A stretch of DNA of 64,000 nucleotides from Nocardiopsis terrae (GTDB lineage Bacteria; Actinomycetota; Actinomycetes; Streptosporangiales; Streptosporangiaceae): contig NZ_BMXJ01000006.1 of NCBI RefSeq assembly GCF_014651695.1, positions 222,441-286,440 on the forward strand. Direction: 5' to 3'. The notes below the pieces were generated by a model that searched no databases, was not told where the DNA came from, and saw only the letters and a list, made by a program, of their open reading frames with translations. Positions 52,849 to 61,390 of this stretch are shown here, one piece after another (the first letter of the stretch is position 1; the number at the start of each line of letters is the position of its first letter). The position numbers and the translations under genes are program-made.

Positions 52849-53292
52849 TCAGCGGTCCCCGGTGGCGGTTGACACGGTGAACCAGTCGGTGACGGCGAGC
52901 GGGCGGCCGGGGATCTCCACGGCCAGGCTCAGCGGGCCGGGCGCCAGGTCGTGGGCCTCGAACCGGCCGTCGACCCCCACGAACAGGCGCAGCGTGCTCC
53001 CGGAGCGGCGAACGTGCACGTCCACGTGGTCGAACTCGCCGCCGACCAGGCCGGAGAGTGAGTGGTGGTCTCCGCGCGGGTGGATCTGGAGGTCCAGGCG
53101 GACGCCCCCCAGATCGAACAGGAGGGTGGTCGGGGCGGCGCCGCGGTGGTCGCGGTGGACCGCCGGCCCGGGGGCCAGGGCGGTGTCGCTGATGGTCCTG
53201 GCCTGGCGGGCCCGGTCAAGGGAGCGGTCGAAGGCGGCCAGCGCGGCGGCGCGCCCGCTCCGGTCCTCGGTGGGGTCCGGGTCGTTCCACAC
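52849..53292 (-). CDS. small beta-rich protein of the sigma/CHAT operon
   Basis: 147 residues. An N-terminal helix (AALAAFDRSLDRARQARTIS) precedes a beta-sandwich-like part (about 55-140): LLFDLGGVRLDLQIHP, then VDVHVRRSGSTLRLFVGVDG and LSLAVEIPGRPLAVTDWFTV. The alternation and the DGRFEAHDLAPGPL loop resemble a carboxypeptidase-regulatory (transthyretin-like) fold. Proteins of this kind often sit between sigma factor and CHAT genes in actinobacteria. Function unknown; a regulator or scaffold of the CHAT protein is possible. GTG at 53292 starts 3 bases after the sigma gene stop. Confidence 0.7.
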   Translation of the reverse strand: MWNDPDPTEDRSGRAAALAAFDRSLDRARQARTISDTALAPGPAVHRDHRGAAPTTLLFDLGGVRLDLQIHPRGDHHSLSGLVGGEFDHVDVHVRRSGSTLRLFVGVDGRFEAHDLAPGPLSLAVEIPGRPLAVTDWFTVSTATGDR

Positions 53293-53295
53293 GGT

Positions 53296-54015
53296 TCACG
53301 CACGCCTTTCGTTCGGTTCTCTGGTCGCTCTGAGGGAGCGGCGGAGCTGGCGGAGCAGGTGTCGCCGCTGGTTCGGGGTGGTCCGGTGGGAGATCGGGCG
53401 GGCGTCGGGTGAGTCGTCGAGGTAGTGCCGTGCGACCCGGCGGTCGACCGGGTCGGTGAGTTCTCCGATGGCCCGGTGCAGTTCGGCGTGCCTCTCCTTG
53501 AGCAGGTACTCGTGTTCGGGGTCGGTCGGGTGGTGGAGGTGTTCGGCCAGGGTCAGGGGGTCGACCGGGAGGAGGCGCCGCCGGTGCTGTCGCTGTCGGC
53601 CGCAGGCCGTGTGCGCCGCTCGGCTCAGCCAGGCGGCGAGCAGGTGCGGGGAGTGGAGCCGGGGCAGGTTCTGGTTGAGGCGGAGCCAGACCGTCTGGAC
53701 GGCGTCCTCGTGGTCCTGCCGGGGGAGCCCGTAGGAACGGGCGATCCGGTTCACCATGCCCAGGTGGCGGTCGACGATGGCCTCCCACGCGTCCGCGTCC
53801 CCGTGGCAGGCGCTCAGCACCAGTTCGGCGTCGGAGCGTGGGGCGCGCTCGGGGCCGGTTGTGGCCGGAACCGACAAGAAAGTGGTGGAAACATACCCTG
53901 AAGTGCGCGAATGGGCGTTTCCTGTTGCTGGTTCCGGGGGGCGGATGTCTCCGTGCGACTGGTCTGGCACATCCGCCCCCACTATGATCGAACTCCCTGT
54001 CGCCGCCTGTGGCAC
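53296..54015 (-). CDS. ECF-like sigma factor of the CHAT operon
   Basis: 239 residues as drawn. Region 2 is clear: LVLSACHGDADAWEAIVDRH, LGMVNRIARSYGLPRQDHEDAVQTVWLRL. Region 4 is weaker, in HAELHRAIGELTDPVDRRV, and the C-terminal part (SHRTTPNQRRHLLRQLRRSL) is unusual. The N-terminal ~60 residues lack similarity and are rich in Pro/Thr, so the true start may be further in; a TTG near 53877 is one candidate. It heads an operon with the beta-rich and CHAT genes and is probably their own regulator, divergent from the DUF3145 gene. Confidence 0.8.
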   Translation of the reverse strand: MPQAATGSSIIVGADVPDQSHGDIRPPEPATGNAHSRTSGYVSTTFLSVPATTGPERAPRSDAELVLSACHGDADAWEAIVDRHLGMVNRIARSYGLPRQDHEDAVQTVWLRLNQNLPRLHSPHLLAAWLSRAAHTACGRQRQHRRRLLPVDPLTLAEHLHHPTDPEHEYLLKERHAELHRAIGELTDPVDRRVARHYLDDSPDARPISHRTTPNQRRHLLRQLRRSLRATREPNERRA

Positions 54016-54044
54016 ACGCTAATCTCTGGGCGCTCCGGGCGCGG

Positions 54045-54084
54045 TGGGAACGCTGGAAAATACCAGCGTGCGAGATGGTTCCCA
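54045..54084. promoter_or_regulatory. nested inverted repeats between sigma and DUF3145 genes
   Basis: Inner perfect arms cgctgg / ccagcg (54051-54056, 54063-54068) sit inside outer arms tgggaac / gttccca (54045-54051, 54078-54084). A shorter hairpin gtgcc/ggcac follows. It is placed in the divergent promoter region of the sigma factor gene. Confidence 0.45.
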
Positions 54085-54190
54085 GGGTGCCCTTGGGGCA
54101 CAATGGGGCAAAAGGCATTCAGGCGGGTATGCAACCTTCTCGTGGTACGAGGGCGTCGGGGAAGCGCACTCGTTCGTATCAGGAGGTTCG

Positions 54191-54682
54191 GTGTCCGCAC
54201 GTGGCGTCTTGTACGTCCACTCCGCGCCCGCGGCGCTGTGCCCACACGTCGAGTGGGCGGTCGCGGGTGTCGTTGGAGTACCCGTGAAACTAGACTGGGT
54301 CGCCCAACCGGCGGCACCCGGCCACCACCGCGCCGAACTCAACTGGCAGGGGAAGCCGGGGACCGCGGGGGCGGTGGCCTCCGCGTTGAACGCATGGCAG
54401 CGCCTGCGCTTCGAGGTGACCGAGGAGGGGTCGCCCGGCTGTGACGGTACCCGTTACAGCTACACGCCCACCCTCGGCGTGTTCACCGCCATCACCAGTG
54501 CCGCCGGTGAGGTCCTCGTACCCGAGGGCAGGCTGCGCGCCGCCATGGCCGTGGCCGCCGACGGCCGCGACCTGGCCGACGAACTCGACCGGCTCACCGG
54601 ACGCGCCTGGGACGAGGAGCTCGAACCCTTCCGCTACGCGGGTGACGGCGCCCCCGTGCGCTGGCTGCACGCGGTGGGCTGA
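54191..54682 (+). CDS. DUF3145 family protein
   Basis: 163 residues beginning with VSARGVLYVHSAPAALCPHV, then VEWAVAGVVGVPVKLDWVAQ and a duplicated alpha/beta pattern. It is a strictly actinobacterial conserved family of unknown role. GTG at 54191 has a full aggagg directly 5 bases upstream (54181-54186); the longer frame from 54044 overlaps the regulatory repeats and is rejected. Monocistronic, convergent with the DUF1707 gene. Confidence 0.9.
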   Translation: MSARGVLYVHSAPAALCPHVEWAVAGVVGVPVKLDWVAQPAAPGHHRAELNWQGKPGTAGAVASALNAWQRLRFEVTEEGSPGCDGTRYSYTPTLGVFTAITSAAGEVLVPEGRLRAAMAVAADGRDLADELDRLTGRAWDEELEPFRYAGDGAPVRWLHAVG

Positions 54683-54710
54683 GCAGGGGGCGGTTCCGAC
54701 CGTGTCCCGG

Positions 54711-55166
54711 TCAGGGCGGTTCCTCCCCGCTGGGCCAGATGGCCGAGGCCAACAGTACGGCCGCCCAGATACCCAGGGGGACCAACGGCCAGTACGGCAC
54801 CCACTCGCCGCCCAGAAGGCTCGCCCCGGCCCACACCCCGGTCAGCAGCCCGGCCACGCCCAGCCACCACCGCCACTCCTCGCCCCACTCCTCCCACGGC
54901 ACGAGCGGCCCCTCCGGCGCCGTCCCGGTGCGGTGCTCGCGGTGGGGCCTCGGCCGAGGGACCGGGACCCGGGCCCCCGGAAGGTCAGCGGTCAGCGAGC
55001 GGAGCTCGCCGACCAGGACCGCGCTCAGCGCCGCACCCACTCGGCGCTCGTACTCCTCGTGGTCCAGACGACCCTCGGAGAAGGCCACCGCGAGGCGGTC
55101 CACCGTCAGGTCCCGATCGGTGTCCGAGGCTCGCATCCGGTCCGCCGACAGACGTCGGGTCTCCAC
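54711..55166 (-). CDS. DUF1707 membrane-associated protein
   Basis: 151 residues. The DUF1707 motif is N-terminal: RMRASDTDRDLTVDRLAVAF (about 9-28), EGRLDHEEYERRVGAAL (about 30-46). Two membrane stretches are at the C-terminal end (about 101-117 and 124-143). DUF1707 is an actinobacterial domain usually at the N-terminus of small membrane proteins, thought to bind ligands or proteins. GTG at 55166; a GTG a few codons upstream is also possible. Confidence 0.85.
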   Translation of the reverse strand: METRRLSADRMRASDTDRDLTVDRLAVAFSEGRLDHEEYERRVGAALSAVLVGELRSLTADLPGARVPVPRPRPHREHRTGTAPEGPLVPWEEWGEEWRWWLGVAGLLTGVWAGASLLGGEWVPYWPLVPLGIWAAVLLASAIWPSGEEPP

Positions 55167-55293
55167 TTCCCACCCCCCGAAGGCGCGAGTTGGTGACCAC
55201 ACGATACGCGCCGTGCCCGGCACGCGAAAGGGAACCGCGAAGGCAGTTCGAGCGGTCCGCCCCAGGCTTGCCGAGGTGCACTGTTATCGCAGG

Positions 55294-56082
55294 TCAGGGC
55301 GTTGCCCACCGGGCCACGGTGCGACACGTCGACGGGTCGGCGGCACCCACCAGGCCGGTGTGCTCGAAGGCTCCCCGGTAGCTGAAGCCGGTACCGTCCA
55401 GACGCGTCACCAGACCACCCGTCTCCGCCAGGACCAGACCCGGCGCGGCCACGTCCCAGTCGCGTACCGGGACGTCCTTGACGAACAGGTGGGCGTGGCC
55501 CTCGGCGATCCTGCACAGCTTCAACGAGATGCTGCCGCTCTCCAGGTACTCGCCGTAACCGAACCGCTCGTAGGCGCGCCTGGCGATCCCCGCGGGCTCG
55601 GGGGTGTTGTCGGTGAGCACCCCGTGTCCCGGCGGGGTGGGCGGGTGAGCGGGCAGGGGGAGGCCGTCCCGGCGGGCGCCCTGACCGCGTACGGCCGTGT
55701 ACAGGACCTCGCTCTCGGGCGCGAAGACCGCCGCCACCTCGGGATGCTCACCGATGACCAGGGCGGCCTGGGTGACGTATCCGTCGAACCCGTGCACGTA
55801 GCTGGCGGTTCCGTCGATCGGGTCGATCAGCCAGTACCGGGGCGGTCGCCGGCGGCTCAGCGACGCGGGGTCCTCCTCGCTCACCACCGGGATCCGGTCG
55901 TCGATCGCGCTCAGCCGCAGAGAGAGCGCCCGGTGGGCCATCGCGTCGGCCTCGGCCTTGAACTGGCTGCCCTCCCACACGCCGCTGCGGGCCCTCGGGT
56001 CCCGGCGCCACTCGCGCAGCAGTCCACCGACCTCCACGACCGCCGCGGCCACCGCCGAGGCGAGGGGGTGCGGGCCGTTCAC
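55294..56082 (-). CDS. inositol monophosphatase family protein (CysQ-like)
   Basis: 262 residues. Metal-binding motifs: VSEEDPASLS (Glu near 69), WLIDPIDGTASYVHGFDGY (DPIDGT, about 88-93) and PVRDWDVAAPGLVLAETGG (WD-AP motif, about 212-225). These define the lithium-sensitive phosphatase superfamily, which includes inositol monophosphatase, CysQ and fructose bisphosphatase relatives; the substrate is not determined. GTG at 56082 overlaps the stop of the ATP-grasp gene (GTGA), so both are co-expressed. Confidence 0.9.
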   Translation of the reverse strand: MNGPHPLASAVAAAVVEVGGLLREWRRDPRARSGVWEGSQFKAEADAMAHRALSLRLSAIDDRIPVVSEEDPASLSRRRPPRYWLIDPIDGTASYVHGFDGYVTQAALVIGEHPEVAAVFAPESEVLYTAVRGQGARRDGLPLPAHPPTPPGHGVLTDNTPEPAGIARRAYERFGYGEYLESGSISLKLCRIAEGHAHLFVKDVPVRDWDVAAPGLVLAETGGLVTRLDGTGFSYRGAFEHTGLVGAADPSTCRTVARWATP

Positions 56083-57140
56083 CGCGCACGCACCGGGACG
56101 ATCGGGGACCGTCCGCCGACGGCCGCCGCGCCCGGCGGGGCGGGGGAGAGCCCGTGCGAGGTGAACTGCTCCTCGCTCAGGAACTCGTCCGTCCACCGGC
56201 GCACCATCGCCACGCCCTCGCGCCACTCGTCGTCCAGCCTGGGTCCCTCGCACACGGCCTGCCGCAGCAGACCGGTGATCTCGTCGACCCCGGCGGCCGC
56301 GGTGAGCGCCGCCGTGGACGAGAACCGGGGGTTGATCTCGAAGATCCTGGGCCGTCCCAGCCCGTCCAGGCACAGTTGGACGTTGAACGGACCGTCCGCG
56401 CGCAGGGCGTCCTGCACCGCCCGACAGGCGCGGACGACCCCGTGGTCGCGCCTGGTGACGGCGTACCTGGTGACCCCCTGCTTGAGCACGACCTCCTTGG
56501 GCACCACCGCCTGCACCCCGCCGTCGCGCCAGACCACGACCGACACCGTGTACTCGGGGCCGGTGACGCGTTCCTGCACGATCAGTTCGTCGGCGGCGTA
56601 CCCGCTCTCGGCGACCGCGCGGGCCACCCCGCGTGCCGATCCGACGGTCACGACACCGCGGCTGCCCCGCCCGCTGCGGGGTTTGACGACGAAACCGCCG
56701 ACCGGGGGATCGGCGGTGCCGGTCGGCCACTCCGAGGCGAGCCAGGTGCGGGGCACCCCGATCCCGGCCTCGTCCAGCCGCTGCATGAGGGCGTACTTGT
56801 CCAGGCAGCCGACGACGAAGTCCGGGCGGGGCAGCAGCACGGCCACCCCGTCCCCGGCGAGCTCGCCCACCCGGACGAGCTCCTCGTCCACCAGCGGAAC
56901 CACGGCCACGGCCCCCTCCCGGGCGCACAGGGCGCGCATCCGGGGCAGGAAGGCATCGCTGCCGCCCGGCGGCACCAGGTAACCGCGGTCGGCCAGGTAG
57001 AGGCCCGGGGCGGCGGGGTCCACGTCGGTGGCCACCACCCGGAAACCGTGCTCACGCAGGTGCAGGATGGTTCCGGGTGTCGGAGCGGAACCCGCTGTCG
57101 TGACCACGACGGTCGGTTTCCTCGAAGGCTGCTGGGGCAC
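56079..57140 (-). CDS. ATP-grasp domain protein (CarB-like)
   Basis: 353 residues. An N-terminal Rossmann-like part (PTVVVTTAGSAPTPGTILHL) precedes an ATP-grasp core (about 110-310) with FVVKPRSGRGSRGVVTV (ATP-binding loop), LIVQERVTGPEYTVSVVV (metal/ATP Glu) and PRIFEINPRFSSTAALT (catalytic Glu-Asn). Closest in pattern to carbamoyl-phosphate synthase large-chain-like ligases and PylC-type enzymes; it would couple a carboxylate to an amine or phosphate using ATP. Translationally coupled to the inositol-monophosphatase-like gene, which suggests that one handles the other's phosphorylated substrate or product. GTG at 57140. Confidence 0.85.
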   Translation of the reverse strand: MPQQPSRKPTVVVTTAGSAPTPGTILHLREHGFRVVATDVDPAAPGLYLADRGYLVPPGGSDAFLPRMRALCAREGAVAVVPLVDEELVRVGELAGDGVAVLLPRPDFVVGCLDKYALMQRLDEAGIGVPRTWLASEWPTGTADPPVGGFVVKPRSGRGSRGVVTVGSARGVARAVAESGYAADELIVQERVTGPEYTVSVVVWRDGGVQAVVPKEVVLKQGVTRYAVTRRDHGVVRACRAVQDALRADGPFNVQLCLDGLGRPRIFEINPRFSSTAALTAAAGVDEITGLLRQAVCEGPRLDDEWREGVAMVRRWTDEFLSEEQFTSHGLSPAPPGAAAVGGRSPIVPVRAR

Positions 57141-57290
57141 CGGTCGAACCCTTCTAGTCCAGGCGTGTTCCGCGTGAATGGACCGAGCCTAGACGGGGGC
57201 GTGCTCCCGGGGCCTGTGAATGGCCGAATGCGGTTGCCGGGTGAACCGGACGGCCCCTGGCGCGTGTCCCCTCGGCCCGACGGGAAAGGA

Positions 57291-57332
57291 CGGAGGGCGG
57301 GCCGGTGCGCCGCGCGCACCGCCCGCCCTCCG
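57291..57332 (-). terminator. terminator after the PEBP gene
   Basis: Arms of 19 bases (57291-57310 with one unpaired base, 57314-57332) and a 3-base loop. It may also help terminate plus-strand transcription. Confidence 0.75.
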
Positions 57333-57348
57333 CGGTCGACCGGGGCTG

Positions 57349-57879
57349 TTACCCCTGCTCGTACGTGGGCGTGATGATCGCCCGGCCGAGCGTGTGCGAG
57401 AACAGGTTGAAGCCGAGAAAGGCGGGGCTCGCGGAGGAGTCCACACCCAGGCTCGCCACGTCCACCGCGTGCACCACGAAGAAGTACCGGTGCGGGCCGT
57501 GCCCGGCGGGCGGCGCGGCACCGATGTAGCGGTGGCTTCCGGCGTCGTTGCGCAGGGTGACGGCCTGTTCCGGCAGGCCGGAGCCGTTGCCCGCGTCGGT
57601 CGCCAGCTCGGTGACCTCCACGGGGATGTCGCAGACCGCCCAGTGCCAGAAACCGCTCGCGGTCGGGGCGTCCGGGTCGAAGCAGGTGACGGCGAAGCTC
57701 CGGGTCGCCTCGGGGAACCCGCTCCAGGCCAGGTGCGGTGAGGCGTCCTCGCCCCCGGCGCCCATGATGCCGCTGACCTGGGCCTTGGGCAGGGTCTGTC
57801 CGTCCACCACGTCGTCGCTGGTGACGGTGAACGCGTCGACCTCGGGCAGGAAGTCGTAGGGGGAGGGCGGCTTGGCCAC
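57349..57879 (-). CDS. YbhB/YbcL family (PEBP) protein
   Basis: 176 residues. Ligand-site motifs of the phosphatidylethanolamine-binding family are present: [39 protein letters not shown] (DPDAP...HW) and [13 protein letters not shown] (GPHRY). Bacterial members bind small anionic ligands and act in unclear regulatory roles. The GTG at 57879 follows gaaggagg with 8-base spacing. Confidence 0.93.
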   Translation of the reverse strand: MAKPPSPYDFLPEVDAFTVTSDDVVDGQTLPKAQVSGIMGAGGEDASPHLAWSGFPEATRSFAVTCFDPDAPTASGFWHWAVCDIPVEVTELATDAGNGSGLPEQAVTLRNDAGSHRYIGAAPPAGHGPHRYFFVVHAVDVASLGVDSSASPAFLGFNLFSHTLGRAIITPTYEQG

Positions 57880-58070
57880 GGCGATGGCCTCCTTCGTTCT
57901 CGTGGGTGTCCGTACCGGCCGGGACGGCCGGGTACCTACGAACATACGCCCCACGGGACCCGTGCGCCGGGCGCGGCGCACATCGCTTCGGGGCGCGCGG
58001 GGCGGCGTAGGGCGGACTCGGTCTTCTGCGGTGACCCCGGTGGCGGGTACCGTCGTGCCCATACCGAACA

Positions 58071-58083
58071 CGAACCGGGTTCG
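58071..58083. promoter_or_regulatory. palindromic operator candidate before the LLM oxidoreductase
   Basis: cgaaccgggttcg has 6-base arms around one base, extended by further partial symmetry. It lies 34-46 bases before the start codon, where a TetR-type repressor would act. Confidence 0.45.
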
Positions 58084-58116
58084 GTTTGTAAGACCGGTCC
58101 ACTGACAGGAGTCGCC

Positions 58117-59082
58117 ATGACCGACCGCTGGGGCATCACCGTCCCCTTCGAGGGCATCCCCCTGGCCGACCAGCGTCCTCTCTTCGAGGCACTGCCCGAC
58201 CTCGGCTACACCGATGCCTGGTCCGCCGAGGCCAACAGCACCGACGCGTTCACACCGCTGGCCCTGGCCAGCGTGTGGGCGCCACGGCTGCGCCTGGGCA
58301 CCGCGATCGTGCCCGCCTACACACGCGGCCCCGCGACCCTGGCGATGAGCGCCGCCACGATGGCCGCCGCCGCGCCGGGCCGTTTCGCGCTGGGCGTGGG
58401 CACCTCCTCCAACGTCATCGTCGAGCGTTGGAACTCCATCCCCTTCGAGGAGCCCTACAAGAAGGTCCGCGACACCGTGCGCTTCCTGCGCGAGGCGCTG
58501 ACCGGGCAGAAGGTCAAGGCCGACTACGACACCTTCTCCGTGAAGGGGTTCACCCTCGGTTCGGCGCCCGAACAGCAGCCGCCCATCCTGGTGGCCGCGC
58601 TGCGCCAGGGCATGCTGCGCCTGGCCGGGCGCGAGGGCGACGGCGCGATCATCAACTGGCTGTCCTCGGAGGACGTGCGCACGGTCGCCCCGATCGTGCG
58701 TGAGTTCGGCGAGGACAAGGAGATCGTCGCTCGGATCTTCGCCATTCCCGACACCGACGCCGACACCGCCCGGGAGATCGGCCGGTGGGCGATCTCGGCC
58801 TACCTGAACGTGCCCGTCTACCGGGCCTTCCACGAGTGGCTGGGCAGGGAGGAGCTCGGTCCCATGTGGAAGGCGTGGGACGACGGTGACCGCAAGGGTG
58901 CGCTGGCCGCGATCCCGGACTCCGTCGTGGACGAACTCGTCGTGCACGGGCCCGCGGAGTACTGCCGGGAGCGGATCGAGGCCTATGCGCAGGCGGGGGT
59001 GACCACCCCGATGATCGCCCCGATCGGCCCGCCCGCTCAGGACCCGGCCGCGGTGATCCGCGCGTTGGCGCCCCGGGGCTGA
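58117..59082 (+). CDS. LLM-class F420-dependent oxidoreductase
   Basis: 321 residues of a luciferase-like TIM barrel: [40 protein letters not shown] (about 60-79) and [19 protein letters not shown]. These fit the F420-dependent bacterial luciferase-like family abundant in actinobacteria. Substrate unknown. The ATG at 58117 is preceded by cgaggag-poor sequence (caggag) 8 bases away. A palindromic site upstream suggests ligand-controlled expression. Ends at a perfect hairpin. Confidence 0.9.
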   Translation: MTDRWGITVPFEGIPLADQRPLFEALPDLGYTDAWSAEANSTDAFTPLALASVWAPRLRLGTAIVPAYTRGPATLAMSAATMAAAAPGRFALGVGTSSNVIVERWNSIPFEEPYKKVRDTVRFLREALTGQKVKADYDTFSVKGFTLGSAPEQQPPILVAALRQGMLRLAGREGDGAIINWLSSEDVRTVAPIVREFGEDKEIVARIFAIPDTDADTAREIGRWAISAYLNVPVYRAFHEWLGREELGPMWKAWDDGDRKGALAAIPDSVVDELVVHGPAEYCRERIEAYAQAGVTTPMIAPIGPPAQDPAAVIRALAPRG

Positions 59083-59095
59083 CCCGGGGGCCGTG

Positions 59096-59129
59096 GATGT
59101 TCCCCGCGCACCGTTGCGCGGGGAACATC
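59096..59129. terminator. bidirectional terminator after the LLM gene
   Basis: Perfect 15-base arms (59096-59110, 59115-59129) with a 4-base loop, between converging genes. Confidence 0.85.
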
Positions 59130-59145
59130 CCGACCGTTCGGTATG

Positions 59146-60363
59146 TCATTCGTCCAGTGAGGGTCCGAGGAGCCTGCGCGCCCGCAGCGCCAGTTCCAGC
59201 TCGAACCGCGCACCCGGCTCCCGCAGGCGCGCCCCGAACAGCTCTTCGAGCTGCCGCATCCGGTACCGCACGGTCTGCGGGTGGATCCGCAGCCGCTCGG
59301 CCGCCTCGTTGGCGTTGAACCCCGAGGCCAGCCAGGCCAGGAGGGTGTCGGCCATCCGCTCCCGCTGCGGTGCCCGCATGCCCTCCAACGGGGCCAGCCG
59401 GGACCGGGCCATCTCCGCCACCAGATCCGTGTCCCGGGACAGCAGCAGCTCCGGCAGGTGGTCGTTCCACCGCAGCACCCCCCGGCCCGACACCATCCCG
59501 GCGCGTACCAGCTCCGCCAGCTCCCGGGCCCGGGCAAGCGACACCGGAGCCCGCTCCAGCGGCACCGTCGGACCCAGTACCGCGTCGGACCCCCGCAGCG
59601 AGCGCTCCAACGAGCGCAGCCGACCGGGCCCCTCCGGGTCGGGTACCAGGGCACACGGCTCCAACCGGTCCAGGTCCGCCAACACGTCCGAGGGCAGTAC
59701 CGGCGCGGCCCCCTCCGCCGAGTCCTCCTGGGGCAGCAGGGCCACCGCCACCCGTTCGGGCACCCGCCACCGGGCCGCGCGGGCCAGGGTGGACAGCGCC
59801 CGCGGGTCCGGCTCCGTCCCGGACTCGGCCAGCAGTACCTCCAGCAAACGGGACCGTCTGCGCCGCAGCGCCTCCACCCCGGCGCCGCGCACCTGGGCGT
59901 GGCCCTCGGCGGCTGCCGCCGAGATCTCCTCCTGGAACGCGAAGATCGCCTCGCCCAGGGCGGCCATCTGGTCCCGGTCGATCGACTCGGCCCGAGCCAG
60001 CCGCCGCCACGCCGCCGCCACCGACGTGCGCATACCCGTGTGCAGGCATTCCAGGGTGCGTCCCTGTCGGGCCTCGCCCGCCCCGAACGCGCGGAAGGTC
60101 TCCGTGACGGTGTCGGAGCGCTCCGACGCCGGACCGTCCCCGAGCCGGTCCAGGAAGGCGTGTACGGCGGTGCCGATCGCCTGCCTGATCGTCTCGGTGT
60201 ACGTCGGGTCCAGGGGGTGGGAGTGGGCCTCGGCCCGTCGGCGGATCCCGTCCACGGCCTCCTCGGTCAGGTGCGGGACCAGGGGGCGGAGCCGGGCCCC
60301 CAGTGCCGGGGGCAGGACGGTGGCGGGTGCGCCCCGGGGTTCGGCCCGAAGTCGGTACGACAT
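59146..60363 (-). CDS. PucR family transcriptional regulator
   Basis: 405 residues. The C-terminal PucR helix-turn-helix is typical: MADTLLAWLASGFNANEAAE and RLRIHPQTVRYRMRQLEELF (about 340-385). The middle is a GGDEF-like CdaR domain, and the N-terminal ~150 residues are helical (RsbRD-like N-terminal pattern). Such proteins sense metabolites and control nearby or distant genes. ATG at 60363; the frame runs on to 60996 without support. Direct and inverted gcgtgc repeats in its upstream region are possible binding sites. Confidence 0.9.
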   Translation of the reverse strand: MSYRLRAEPRGAPATVLPPALGARLRPLVPHLTEEAVDGIRRRAEAHSHPLDPTYTETIRQAIGTAVHAFLDRLGDGPASERSDTVTETFRAFGAGEARQGRTLECLHTGMRTSVAAAWRRLARAESIDRDQMAALGEAIFAFQEEISAAAAEGHAQVRGAGVEALRRRRSRLLEVLLAESGTEPDPRALSTLARAARWRVPERVAVALLPQEDSAEGAAPVLPSDVLADLDRLEPCALVPDPEGPGRLRSLERSLRGSDAVLGPTVPLERAPVSLARARELAELVRAGMVSGRGVLRWNDHLPELLLSRDTDLVAEMARSRLAPLEGMRAPQRERMADTLLAWLASGFNANEAAERLRIHPQTVRYRMRQLEELFGARLREPGARFELELALRARRLLGPSLDE

Positions 60364-60745
60364 GTCACCTCCGGCGCGGACGCACAGCGGAATCGGCCGG
60401 TGCGCGCCCGCGCGTGCACCGATTCCCTCAAGCACGCCCGCGCGTGCTCTGTGCGCCAAGACGGATGCCGTGATGCCGGTCACCCGGGTCCATGACATCA
60501 GAGGCCGCCCCCGCGGACAAGCCCCGGCTCCCGTGAGGGGACCGGGCCCGCGGGCCGACGTGCGCGGGCCCGGCGCGCACGCGCCCGTACCGCCGCTCCG
60601 GCCGGGTGCCCCTGCCTGGTCAGGGCTGTGGGTACATGCCAGGTCCGGGTACTCATGGTCATCATCCGGGTGAATGCGGTAACAATAGTGCGATGCGGAC
60701 GTCCGCCGCTGATCGACCCCACCCGCTCCCGGAAGGCAGCCCCCC
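60364..60745. other. divergent promoter region of PucR and lipoprotein genes
   Basis: About 380 bases with no gene. Two copies of cccgcgcgtgc (60408-60418 and 60429-60439) lie 45-76 bases before pucR; the second is part of an imperfect palindrome gcacgcccgcgcgtgc. A TAACAAT near 60681-60687 is a plausible -10 for the lipoprotein gene. Confidence 0.45.
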
Positions 60746-61252
60746 ATGCGACGCACCCTCCTGTGTTCCCTGATTCTGACCCTCGCCCTCACCGCCTGTG
60801 AAGGCGGGGAGGAGGCGCCCGCCGACGACACCGCCGGCGGGTCGGCCGCGGAAGGGCCGGACGTGTCCGCCGAGGCCGAGGCCGAGGCCGCCGAGTCGGC
60901 CCGGACCGTGGCGGAGGGGTTCGTGGCGGCCCTCGTGGCCGGAGACGGCGAGGCGGGCTGCGCCTTCACCGACGAGGGCGCCCAGTCCGCGATCACCGGC
61001 CAGAGCGAGAACGCCCGGGACTGTGCTGCCGCCTTCCCCGACTACCTCGCCGAACTGCCCGGCGCGCAGGACACGGAGGGCTTCGAGGTCGGCGAGGTCA
61101 CCGTCAGCACCGACCTGGACGGCGAGACCCTCATCGCCAGCGTCGAACTGCTCCACCCCGAGGAGGCCCCCGGCGTCCTGGAGGTACGGGAGGGCGAGGA
61201 CGGGCAGTGGCGCGCCACCCGCGTACCCGGTGCCGCTCTCGGCGGGGCCTGA
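60746..61252 (+). CDS. small lipoprotein
   Basis: 168 residues. A lipoprotein signal peptide (MRRTLLCSLILTLALTAC) ends at a lipobox LTAC with Cys18 as the lipidated residue. An acidic Ala/Glu-rich linker follows (about 19-55). A compact C-terminal domain of about 100 residues then carries two Cys (GCAFTDEG, RDCAAAFP) that may form a disulphide. The domain resembles the NTF2-like or DUF4878 shape of many actinobacterial lipoproteins. Anchored outside the membrane; function unknown. Confidence 0.85.
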   Translation: MRRTLLCSLILTLALTACEGGEEAPADDTAGGSAAEGPDVSAEAEAEAAESARTVAEGFVAALVAGDGEAGCAFTDEGAQSAITGQSENARDCAAAFPDYLAELPGAQDTEGFEVGEVTVSTDLDGETLIASVELLHPEEAPGVLEVREGEDGQWRATRVPGAALGGA

Positions 61253-61390
61253 CCGGGGTCTCCGCGTGAGCGACGGAACACCCCGCCACCGGCTCCGTCG
61301 GGGCTCCGGGCGTGCGCGCTCTGCAAGAGTGGTGAGCGTGGGGCACGGCACGACCGCGTGCCCCGTGGCACAACACGAAGGAGATCCGGG

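Noticed and set aside
56083..56928. N-terminal extension of the phosphatase frame
   Set aside because: Overlaps the ATP-grasp gene in another frame and is Arg/Gly-rich; the phosphatase starts at the coupled GTG at 56082.
54739..56982. 747-residue plus-strand frame
   Set aside because: Runs antisense to DUF1707, phosphatase and ATP-grasp genes; Arg/Ser/Pro-rich with no domain.
56079..57140. ATP-grasp gene as the ligase of the peptide at 37813
   Set aside because: Lies 18 kb away, is CarB-like rather than graspetide-ligase-like, and is coupled to a phosphatase.
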